The position numbers and the translations under genes were made by a program. A stretch of 40,374 bases of DNA, from positions 1 through 40,374 of the forward strand of contig JAJRUQ010000088.1 of the NCBI GenBank assembly GCA_024277705.1, given 5' to 3'. Below the pieces are notes generated by a model. The model did no database searches and was not told the origin of the DNA. It saw nothing but the letters and a program-made list of their open reading frames with translations. This document shows positions 33,807 to 40,374 of the stretch, piece after piece. Origin of the DNA: Gammaproteobacteria bacterium. GTDB lineage: Bacteria; Pseudomonadota; Gammaproteobacteria; SZUA-229. The stretch's first letter is position 1, and each line of letters begins with the position of its first letter.

Positions 33807-36800
33807 CTAAAGTGCCTCATTGTTATCATACGCATCAATACATTCTGTATCGGCAGGGAAATCGATGTTGGTATCACCATCATTATCGACACCGTCTGAA
33901 CACTGCGGATTCACGCCTTCAAACGGGTCAATCGCACTGGAACAACCGGTGTCAGCCAGATCAATAGCACCATCACCGTCATTGTCGAGTCCGTCATTAC
34001 ATTGTGGATCCGGCGCCTCGCTACGGTCATTGGCACTTGAACAGCCGGCATCAGCCAGATCGATATTGCCATCACTATCATTATCCAGACCATCATTACA
34101 TTCTGACAATACAGGTGCGTTATCATCGGACTCATTATTATCCCGCTCATCGTTGCAACCGGGGTCATCAGGATAATCCACAAGACCATCATTATCATTA
34201 TCCAGTGCATCAAAACAATGCGGCTCAGGGAATTCCGTCATATCGGTATCGGAAGAGCAACCCGGATCATCCGGATAGTCAACAAAACCATCACCATCAC
34301 TATCAACCCCGTCACTGCATTCAGCGACACTTTCAAATAAATCGTCTGCACTTAAACAGCCAACATCATCCGGAAAGTCGACAAAACCATCACCGTCATT
34401 ATCGATACCATCAGAACATTCAATATCACTGGCCTGTGAACCGGACTCATCAGTATCCTGCACACTGCTGCAATCAGGATCAGAACCATAATCAATCAGC
34501 CCGTCACCATCATTGTCAAAACCATCACTGCACTGCGGACTGCCTTCACTGGAGTCAGTCAATGAGTAACAACCCAGATCCGCCGGATAATCAATTTTGC
34601 CATCATTGTCATTATCAAAACCATCACTACACTGTGGATTCTGTTCACTGGAATCGGCCAGTGAATAACAGCCAATATCAACCGGGTAATCCGTCTTGCC
34701 ATCGCCGTCATTATCAATACCGTCACTGCATTGCGGATTTTCTTCGGTAGTATCTGTCAGCGAAGAGCAACCCACATCAGCCGGATAATCTGTCTTGCCA
34801 TCACCATCATTATCAAAGCCATCACTGCACTGCTGATTTTCTTCAGTAGAATCTGACGCACTGCCACAACCAATATCTGCCGGATAATCAATTGCGCCAT
34901 CACCGTCATTATCAATACCATCACTGCATTGAGGATTTTCTTCGGTAGTATCGGTTGCACTGCTGCAACCAACGTCTGCCGGATAATCAATAGCGCCGTC
35001 AGCATCATTATCAATACCATCGTTGCATTGGGCATTCACCTCGCTGGTATCGTCTAAACCGTAACAGCCGAGATCCGCCGGGTAGTCAATCTTGCCATCA
35101 CCATCATTATCAAGGCCATCACTACATTGTGCATTAACTTCACTGCTATCGGTCAGTGAATAGCAACCAGTATCCGCAGGGTAATCAATTTTGCCATCTC
35201 CATCATTATCAATACCATCACTGCATTGAGGATTTTCTTCGGTAGTATCGGTTGCACTGCTGCAACCAACGTCTGCCGGATAATCAATAGCGCCGTCACC
35301 GTCATTATCAACACCATCACTGCATTTGGCATTCGCTTCATTGGTATCGACAAAACCATAACATCCAGGGTCAGCCGGGTAATCAATTTTGCCATCGCCA
35401 TCATTATCAACACCATCACTGCATTGAGGATTTTCTTCGGTAGAATCGGTTGCACTGCTGCAACCAACGTCTGCCGGATAATCAATAGCACCATCACCGT
35501 CATTATCAATACCATCACTGCATTTGGCATTCTCTTCGCTGGTATCGTCTAAACCGTAACAACCGAGGTCAGCCGGATAGTCTGTCTTGCCATCATCATC
35601 ATTATCGAGGCCATCACTACATTGTGCATTAACTTCATCGCCATCGGACAATGAAGAGCAGCCGGTATCCGCCGGGTAATCAATTTTGCCATCTCCATCA
35701 TTATCAAGGCCATCACTGCATTGAGGATTTTCTTCGGTAGTATCGGTTGCACTGCTGCAACCAACGTCTGCCGGATAATCAATAGCGCCATCACCGTCAT
35801 TATCAATACCGTCACTGCACTGAGAATTTTCCTCGGTGGTATCGTCTAAACCATAACAGCCGGTATCAGCCGGATAATCAATATTGCCATCACCATCGTT
35901 ATCGATACCATCGTTACATTGTGCGTTGACTTCATCACTATCCGACAACGAATAGCAGCCGACATCTGCCGGATAGTCAATCTTACCGTCAGCGTCATTA
36001 TCAATACCGTCATTGCATTGAGGATTCTCCTCGCTGGTATCGGCTAAACCATAACAACCGGGGTCTGCCGGATAATCAATATCACCATCACCATCGTTAT
36101 CAATGCCATCGTTACATTGTGCGTTAACTTCATTGCTATCTGTCAACGAAATACAGCCAACATCTGCCGGATAATCAATATCCCCGTCACCATCATTATC
36201 AACACCATCACTGCATTGAGGATTTTCTTCGTTAGAATCGGTTGCACTGCTGCAGCCAATGTCAGCGGGATAATCAATCTTGCCATCGCTATCATTATCA
36301 ATACCATCATTGCATTGAGCATTGATTTCATTAGCATCCAGCAAGGAAGTGCAACCGGTATCCGCCGGATAGTCGATTTTTGTATCACCGTCATTATCGA
36401 TACCGTCATTGCACTGCGGATTTTCTTCGGTAGAATCCGTAATACTGGAACAACCGGGGTCTGCAGGAAAATCAATATCCCCGTCACCATCATTATCGAT
36501 ACCATCATTACAAAGAGCGTTGGTTTCACTCGAGTCCTGCAAAGAAGAACAACCGGTATCAGCCGGATAATCAATGTCCCCGTCGCCATCATTATCGATA
36601 CCGTCATTACATTGCGGATTTTCTTCACTGGAATCCTCCGACCCGTAACAACCGGGATCAGCAGGAAAATCCGTCAGCCCGTCACTGTCGTTGTCCAGTC
36701 CATCAGCACAGCGCTGTGCATACTCGGAACTGTCCGTCAGACTGGTACAGTCCGTATCCGCCGGATAATCGACATCCCCGTCACCGTCATTATCAACAGC

Positions 36801-37211
36801 GTCATTACACATGGCATTGTCTTCGGTTGTGTCCATCGGGCTGGAGCAACCGGGGTCAGCAGGGTAATCGGTCAGGCCATCACTATCATTGTCAACGCCA
36901 TCACCGCATTCACGGGGATACTCACTGTTACTGGTAGCGCTGGTGCAGTTAAGATCCTGCGGGAAGTCGGTATTACCGTCACCATCATTATCCACGCCAT
37001 CTGAACACTGCGGTAAAAGATTTTCTGCACTGGATAAAGCATTGTTCAAACAACCCGGATCATCCAGATCGACAAGACCGTCACTATCGTTGTCCTTACC
37101 ATCAGAGCAAACAAAAGCGCTTAATTGCAAACCACTGTTGGTTGTTGTATCACCACAGCCTGCAGTAAACAGCATGGCACCTAGCAGCAGGCCGGTAAGT
37201 ATTGATTTCAT
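33807..37211 (-). CDS. Lipoprotein with ~33 DNDGDG calcium-binding-type repeats
   Basis: From the ATG at 37211 (MKSILTGLLLGAMLFTAGC) this is about 1134 residues with lipobox FTAGC-G. Nearly the whole mature protein is about 33 repeats of ~35 residues, consensus CxDGIDNDGDGxIDYPADxGC followed by a short D/S/E-rich spacer. Each repeat has two conserved Cys, and an acidic DxDxDG loop that matches thrombospondin type 3 or EF-hand-like calcium-binding modules. The protein is extremely acidic. It should make a long, calcium-stiffened rod at the cell surface, perhaps an adhesin or spacer. The track start at 37427 is rejected because the lipoprotein signal would be internal. Repeats in the middle are more alike than those at the ends, suggesting recent expansion. 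Confidence 0.88.
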   Translation of the reverse strand: MKSILTGLLLGAMLFTAGCGDTTTNSGLQLSAFVCSDGKDNDSDGLVDLDDPGCLNNALSSAENLLPQCSDGVDNDGDGNTDFPQDLNCTSATSNSEYPRECGDGVDNDSDGLTDYPADPGCSSPMDTTEDNAMCNDAVDNDGDGDVDYPADTDCTSLTDSSEYAQRCADGLDNDSDGLTDFPADPGCYGSEDSSEENPQCNDGIDNDGDGDIDYPADTGCSSLQDSSETNALCNDGIDNDGDGDIDFPADPGCSSITDSTEENPQCNDGIDNDGDTKIDYPADTGCTSLLDANEINAQCNDGIDNDSDGKIDYPADIGCSSATDSNEENPQCSDGVDNDGDGDIDYPADVGCISLTDSNEVNAQCNDGIDNDGDGDIDYPADPGCYGLADTSEENPQCNDGIDNDADGKIDYPADVGCYSLSDSDEVNAQCNDGIDNDGDGNIDYPADTGCYGLDDTTEENSQCSDGIDNDGDGAIDYPADVGCSSATDTTEENPQCSDGLDNDGDGKIDYPADTGCSSLSDGDEVNAQCSDGLDNDDDGKTDYPADLGCYGLDDTSEENAKCSDGIDNDGDGAIDYPADVGCSSATDSTEENPQCSDGVDNDGDGKIDYPADPGCYGFVDTNEANAKCSDGVDNDGDGAIDYPADVGCSSATDTTEENPQCSDGIDNDGDGKIDYPADTGCYSLTDSSEVNAQCSDGLDNDGDGKIDYPADLGCYGLDDTSEVNAQCNDGIDNDADGAIDYPADVGCSSATDTTEENPQCSDGIDNDGDGAIDYPADIGCGSASDSTEENQQCSDGFDNDGDGKTDYPADVGCSSLTDTTEENPQCSDGIDNDGDGKTDYPVDIGCYSLADSSEQNPQCSDGFDNDNDGKIDYPADLGCYSLTDSSEGSPQCSDGFDNDGDGLIDYGSDPDCSSVQDTDESGSQASDIECSDGIDNDGDGFVDFPDDVGCLSADDLFESVAECSDGVDSDGDGFVDYPDDPGCSSDTDMTEFPEPHCFDALDNDNDGLVDYPDDPGCNDERDNNESDDNAPVLSECNDGLDNDSDGNIDLADAGCSSANDRSEAPDPQCNDGLDNDGDGAIDLADTGCSSAIDPFEGVNPQCSDGVDNDGDTNIDFPADTECIDAYDNNEAL
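33840..37107 (-). repeat. Coding tandem array, ~105-bp period, ~33 units
   Basis: The DNA of the lipoprotein repeats is itself tandemly repetitive, with recurring segments such as gccatcaccatcattatc and tgccggataatcaat about every 105 bases. Central units share long near-identical stretches, making the array prone to recombination and to assembly collapse. Confidence 0.9.
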
Positions 37212-37633
37212 GGTACTGCCTGATTTCAAAAAAAATGCAGCTGGTGACATCATCGGTGTGTGAATAACAAATTTAGCCAGATTATATGCCCTAGCATGAT
37301 AAATGAAGGAATCAAGAAAATACAATAACTTAAAGCGTGCAGTAAACGGCAGCTGCAAAAGATGTATACCTGTTTTTTTAATAGAACCCCTGTTAGGGAT
37401 ACAACAATTTCCCCAAAATCGCAGCATGACAATCCCTCACTTTTTATAAGTGAACATCACTTAACATCCATAGTAAGAATTGACCTTAATAAGTCAAGTA
37501 ATAATAATCAATTATTGATCCTGTTTTCGGGCTTCACAGCATTTTCAACCTCAGCCTTTATATTTATAAACGTTTGAGGCAATATGTTTATCTGGAGTCC
37601 TGTAAAATTCACCGACATAAGAGAGGCTATATC
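37212..37633. other. Divergent non-coding region with 7-bp-arm palindrome
   Basis: This 420-bp gap separates two divergent secreted-protein genes. The only clear structure is the palindrome taagtga-aca-tcactta at 37447-37463. No ORF with supporting features was accepted; the track ORFs here are short and featureless. Confidence 0.5.
37447..37463. promoter_or_regulatory. Palindromic operator-like site
   Basis: taagtga and tcactta form perfect 7-bp arms around aca, in the divergent region between the repeat lipoprotein and the small secreted protein. The length and spacing fit a dimeric regulator site; the regulator is unknown. Confidence 0.4.
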
Positions 37634-37945
37634 ATGTACCTGATTAAACAGCAGTATAAAGCATTACTCGTCGTATTATTTTTTGTCCCTGTCAGCGCAC
37701 AGGCGGATGCCTGGAGTTGCAGTCATGGTAATGATGTACGCGAAGTCAGTATCGAGCGCAGTACACCATCTCCGGTACCATGCCATGTGATCTACAAAAA
37801 ACCAACCGAAGGTATCGAAGACCAGGTGCTGTGGGCGGCCAACCACGATGACAGCTACTGCGATGTCAAAGCCAATGGCCTGATTGCAACACTGGAATCT
37901 GCCGGCTGGGTTTGCACAGAAACCATCAGCGATAATACACAGTAA
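37634..37945 (+). CDS. Small secreted Cys-containing protein, unknown
   Basis: From the ATG at 37634 (AGAGG upstream) this is 103 residues with a signal peptide (LLVVLFFVPVSAQA-DA) and a mature domain with four Cys (WSCSH, VPCHVIY, SYCDV, WVCTE), probably two disulfides. The sequence pattern (CHVIYKKPTEGIEDQVLWAANHDDSYC) is characteristic enough to be a real family, but I cannot name it. The track's earlier start at 37574 would put the signal peptide inside. A hairpin follows the stop. Confidence 0.75.
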   Translation: MYLIKQQYKALLVVLFFVPVSAQADAWSCSHGNDVREVSIERSTPSPVPCHVIYKKPTEGIEDQVLWAANHDDSYCDVKANGLIATLESAGWVCTETISDNTQ

Positions 37946-37953
37946 ACAGGAAA

Positions 37954-37995
37954 TGCTGACCGCCTGATCCGGTATGGCGGGTATCAGCGGTTTTA
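37954..37995 (+). terminator. Candidate terminator after small secreted gene
   Basis: gctgaccgcc and ggcgggtatcagc form an imperfect stem with a short loop, followed by ggttttatataa. The T run is weak. Confidence 0.4.
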
Positions 37996-38208
37996 TATAA
38001 ATAGAAACCTGTGATACCCGGCTAACTTCTTTCAGTCGGTCAATTATTATCCTAATCAGCGTAATAACTGTCATTTTTTTTTACACAAAATAATGCAATG
38101 CCTTCTACACTCTTAATAACCAAATAAATAACAACAAGTTACAATAATGGCATGGATGTTGCTTTGTTCAATATAAGATTAATTTAAATGTGTATAGGAG
38201 ATTTAAAA

Positions 38209-38823
38209 ATGAAATACTTAACATTAACAACACTCGCAGCCACGCTGGTCTTGTCCGGCAATGCGAATGCCGTGGTAATGACCTTTGATGATGTGCCAGG
38301 TGGCAGCGTTCAAGGCATTTACGGCGCCATCGGTACCTATCAGGGTTTTAATTTTAGCTGCATTGACTGTAGCAACACAGACAGACTGGACTGGGTAGAT
38401 ACCGGCAGCGCCAATGCACCCTGGCCATATGGCTCTGTTAGCGGTGACTTCACCATGCTGAATAATTACGGTGGCACCGGTATTATTACCGAAGCCAACA
38501 ATGCCGATTTTACCTTTAGCGGCTTATGGGCAAAAGCATGGGCAACAGCACCCGAATCAGGCGGTCCGGATACACTCTTCGGTACCCTGTCCGGTTATAA
38601 TAACGGCTCACTGGTCTGGGAAGTAGCAACCGGATTGAACGGAAGTTTTGAATATTACGATGCCCAGGCGGGTGCTATTGATGAGTTAAGATTAGGCTTT
38701 GGCACCTATTTCCTTGTCGACAATCTTGCTTTGAATGAAGTTCCTGTACCTGCAGCATTCTGGTTGTTTGCTTCCGGCTTGCTTGGTTTGATGGGTGTTG
38801 CAAAACGTAAAACTCGCGCTTAA
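38209..38823 (+). CDS. PEP-CTERM sorting-domain protein
   Basis: From the ATG at 38209 (taggag upstream) this is 204 residues: signal peptide (MKYLTLTTLAATLVLSGNANA), a beta-sandwich-like domain (FTFSGLWAKAWATAPESGG) and a C-terminal sorting signal VPVPAAFWLFASGLLGLMGVAKRK, i.e. the PEP-like motif, a hydrophobic helix and basic tail recognised by exosortase. It should be exported and processed at the surface or in extracellular matrix. The tail is close to that of the broken gene at 28-30 kb, so both are likely clients of the same exosortase, which is not in the window. A strong terminator follows. Confidence 0.87.
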   Translation: MKYLTLTTLAATLVLSGNANAVVMTFDDVPGGSVQGIYGAIGTYQGFNFSCIDCSNTDRLDWVDTGSANAPWPYGSVSGDFTMLNNYGGTGIITEANNADFTFSGLWAKAWATAPESGGPDTLFGTLSGYNNGSLVWEVATGLNGSFEYYDAQAGAIDELRLGFGTYFLVDNLALNEVPVPAAFWLFASGLLGLMGVAKRKTRA

Positions 38824-38855
38824 TCGTTTTTTGTAGTAAAACATTCGTCTTTCAG

Positions 38856-38878
38856 AACCCCGCCCTGCGCGGGGTTTT
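38856..38878 (+). terminator. Rho-independent terminator after PEP-CTERM gene
   Basis: aaccccgc and gcggggtt form a perfect 8-bp GC-rich stem with a 5-base loop, followed by a short T run, 33 bases after the stop codon. Confidence 0.85.
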
Positions 38879-39244
38879 GTCTGTATGAAATAAATTCGGT
38901 CGCTTGCAACTGATAACACGTCTACTGCCGATAAATTCAAGCCACTCATCACTGGAAACCCTGATTCCAGTATTCACCCGGCCCCCCTTCAGCCGTCACT
39001 AATCATTCAATATCGTTATTTTATAAGAGCATCATAAAATTCAGTTTTCTGTATAACTTTAATATTTCTGACAATATCACTGTTACATAATAAGCTCATT
39101 ACTATATAATAATATACAAATAGCGCTATCCCTTTAAAGATTATGAGCTGCAATTGCCTGCTGTGACCTATGCCACACAGTCGCTGCATTCGAGCGCACA
39201 ACGAAACCCACACAATAATCCCTGAACCCTACCAGGAAACTACC
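38879..39244. other. Non-coding gap before coiled-coil gene
   Basis: About 365 AT-rich bases with no accepted ORF, RNA or repeat. AGGAA at 39235-39239 is the ribosome binding site of the following gene. Confidence 0.5.
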
Positions 39245-40078
39245 ATGCCAGATAAAAAATCAGCAAAAACAAGTCCCGAAAAAACGGTCAGGAAAAAGGC
39301 TGTTAGTAAAAAAACCACGGTAAAAAAGAAAGCCAGCAGTAAGAAAAAATCCGCCGCCCGCCCGGCAGCACAAACCTCTTCCGTGGATACGAATATTCGC
39401 TCTATTATTGAAGAGATGAACCTTCAACGTAAAACCAGAGACAGTCAACTATCGGCATTAATCGAGGATGTTCGTCAAGGTTTCAGCACCTTATCCAGCA
39501 GCAGCATAAAGCAGGACGAAGAACACAAAAAAGAAATGACCGGACTGTACCAGTCACTGAAAAATGCCTTTACACAAATTAAAGACAGCAGCACTGATAA
39601 CGAAAAACTCAATCTGGAGGTATTCAAAAGCCTGTCTGACTCAATGATGAATGACCATGAACAGACCCTGAAAGAAATAAAAGAACAGGGGAAGGTTCAG
39701 GACAAAAAAATTGAACACATGGCAAAAATACTGGAACAGCGCACCGGTCGAAACCGTTTAATTGCCATTCCCGGTGTGATCATTGCCATCACCGGTATTG
39801 TCTATATGTTTTATGTGGTTAGCATAATGGAAACCGCGATGACTAATATGTCAGCCAATATGCAACTTATGCAACAGGATGTCGGCAGCATGTCAGGCAG
39901 TGTAGGTAATATGTCCGGCAATATCGCCAGCATAACCCAGGACACCAATGCCATGAGCGGCAACATGGAAAAACTTAATGGCAATGTGGGTGACATGAGC
40001 AATGATTTAAATGTCTTGACTCACAATGTCGCCCCCGCCATGAAAGGCATGCGCGACATGATGCCCTGGGCACCCTGA
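39245..40078 (+). CDS. Lys-rich, coiled-coil, single-pass membrane protein
   Basis: From the ATG at 39245 this is 277 residues. Residues 1-45 are a Lys/Ala/Ser-rich tail like histone H1 or PhaF-type DNA- or polymer-binding tails (KKTTVKKKASSKKKSAARPA). A coiled coil follows (~50-165), then a transmembrane helix (LIAIPGVIIAITGIVYMFYVV), and a periplasmic segment of heptad-like repeats with Met/Ser/Gly/Asn (MSGNMEKLNGNVGDMSNDL). Possible roles are anchoring nucleoid DNA or another polyanion to the membrane, but no family is recognised. The track's 39170 start adds 25 residues without a ribosome binding site. Confidence 0.78.
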   Translation: MPDKKSAKTSPEKTVRKKAVSKKTTVKKKASSKKKSAARPAAQTSSVDTNIRSIIEEMNLQRKTRDSQLSALIEDVRQGFSTLSSSSIKQDEEHKKEMTGLYQSLKNAFTQIKDSSTDNEKLNLEVFKSLSDSMMNDHEQTLKEIKEQGKVQDKKIEHMAKILEQRTGRNRLIAIPGVIIAITGIVYMFYVVSIMETAMTNMSANMQLMQQDVGSMSGSVGNMSGNIASITQDTNAMSGNMEKLNGNVGDMSNDLNVLTHNVAPAMKGMRDMMPWAP

Positions 40079-40149
40079 ACCAGCCTAATAACGGTATCAA
40101 CTTCTGCTATTGAGTCTTAGCTGACGTTTAAAAGATTAGAAACTTTTGC

Positions 40150-40207
40150 CGCGAAGGACGCAAAAGACGCAAACAAAAATGCTTTTCTTCGCGCTCTTTG
40201 CGTCCTT
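40150..40207. repeat. Inverted-repeat element, copy 2 of dispersed family
   Basis: gccgcgaaggacgcaaaag and cttcgcgctctttgcgtcctt form imperfect inverted arms around a short A-rich loop. The same family occurs at 5585-5632. It follows the last gene and may act as an RNA hairpin or a MITE remnant. Confidence 0.7.
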
Positions 40208-40217
40208 AAATATTCAG

Positions 40218-40285
40218 GGGTCGGAGTCATTTTAGTAACCAACACAGCATAACAACTGGTAAGTAGTTAAAAATGACTCCGACCC
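40218..40285. repeat. Element with perfect 16-bp terminal inverted repeats
   Basis: gggtcggagtcatttt (40218-40233) and aaaatgactccgaccc (40270-40285) are perfect reverse complements enclosing 36 bp. Motifs of this form (GGGTC-GAGTCATTTT) are typical of REP-like or small non-autonomous elements in Gammaproteobacteria, some moved by RAYT transposases. No transposase is in the window. Confidence 0.8.
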
Positions 40286-40294
40286 AGGTTGCTG

Positions 40295-40346
40295 ATAACT
40301 TAAAACTTTTAACTTACAACTTCTCTTTCTGGCCGATGTGAGCCAT
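40295..40346 (+). repeat. Right copy of window-flanking direct repeat
   Basis: Identical to 85-127 over 43 bp and similar beyond. It abuts the 16-bp inverted-repeat element, so repeats are stacked here. Confidence 0.75.
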
Positions 40347-40374
40347 TACACCTTATTCATTGTCCTGGCTCTTG

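Noticed and set aside
33820-37004. Long plus-strand and alternative-frame ORFs across the repeat gene (e.g. 295 aa at 36117-37004, 248 aa at 34004-34750)
   Set aside because: They are antisense or out-of-frame readings of the 105-bp coding repeat, with low-complexity I/T or H/Y composition, and no ribosome binding site or signal.
33840-37107. CRISPR array
   Set aside because: The period is ~105 bp, the units are coding and in frame throughout, and there are no unique spacers or cas genes.

Overview
The window looks like a chromosomal segment of a Gram-negative, moderate-GC gammaproteobacterium. Supporting this are several lipoproteins with clear lipoboxes, a Tat substrate, outer-membrane beta-barrels, an ExbB/ExbD motor, a hipBA module and two proteins with PEP-CTERM-like sorting tails (VPLPAAFWLFGSG, VPVPAAFWLFASG). 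No rRNA, tRNA, CRISPR array, transposase or phage gene was seen. Assignments rest on reading the translations; no database search was run.

Layout. 0-5.5 kb: a short repeat hairpin, a hipB/hipA toxin-antitoxin pair with its own promoter and operator, a membrane diguanylate cyclase, a DUF1499-like protein, then an EamA/DMT exporter behind an unusual leader (promoter, 18-codon ORF, mutually exclusive hairpins, terminator, 50-bp tandem duplication). 5.7-21.2 kb (minus strand): a tightly packed 13-gene operon. In transcription order it encodes a CxxCH protein, a two-CxxCH LamG lipoprotein, a Tat-exported DUF1501-like protein, an ApbE flavin transferase, a small periplasmic protein, three TPR proteins (two of them lipoproteins), a small exported protein, ExbB/MotA, two ExbDs and a TonB-like AgmX/PglI C-terminal protein. 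21.5-27.9 kb (plus strand, divergent): an HzsA-like di-heme lipoprotein, an SH3b/beta-barrel protein, a second beta-barrel, a TlpA-type thioredoxin, a DUF4266 lipoprotein and a DUF3570 barrel. 28-40 kb: a frame-disrupted PEP-CTERM repeat protein, an RND/MMPL exporter, a membrane-anchored Hsp20, a lipoprotein with about 33 DNDGDG repeats, a small secreted protein, a second PEP-CTERM protein, a Lys-rich coiled-coil membrane protein, and a cluster of non-coding repeats at the end.

The 5.7-27.9 kb block is the candidate undescribed system. My reading is that a proton-driven ExbB/ExbD motor resembling the Myxococcus Agl motor pulls on a TonB-like AgmX/PglI protein and a TPR lipoprotein scaffold like the Glt complex. 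It is co-encoded with surface or periplasmic redox proteins: heme-binding lipoproteins, a DUF1501-like protein as in planctomycete cytochrome/DUF1501 pairs, an ApbE flavinylase and a thioredoxin. Its outer-membrane components would be the DUF3570 and OmpA-like barrels. One ExbD carries Asn where the proton-carrying Asp is expected, so the motor probably contains two unequal ExbD subunits. The function (motility, surface assembly, extracellular electron transfer or uptake) cannot be decided from sequence alone.

The two window ends share a 43-bp perfect direct repeat in the same orientation, about 40.2 kb apart. This may mark dispersed repeats or the borders of an island.
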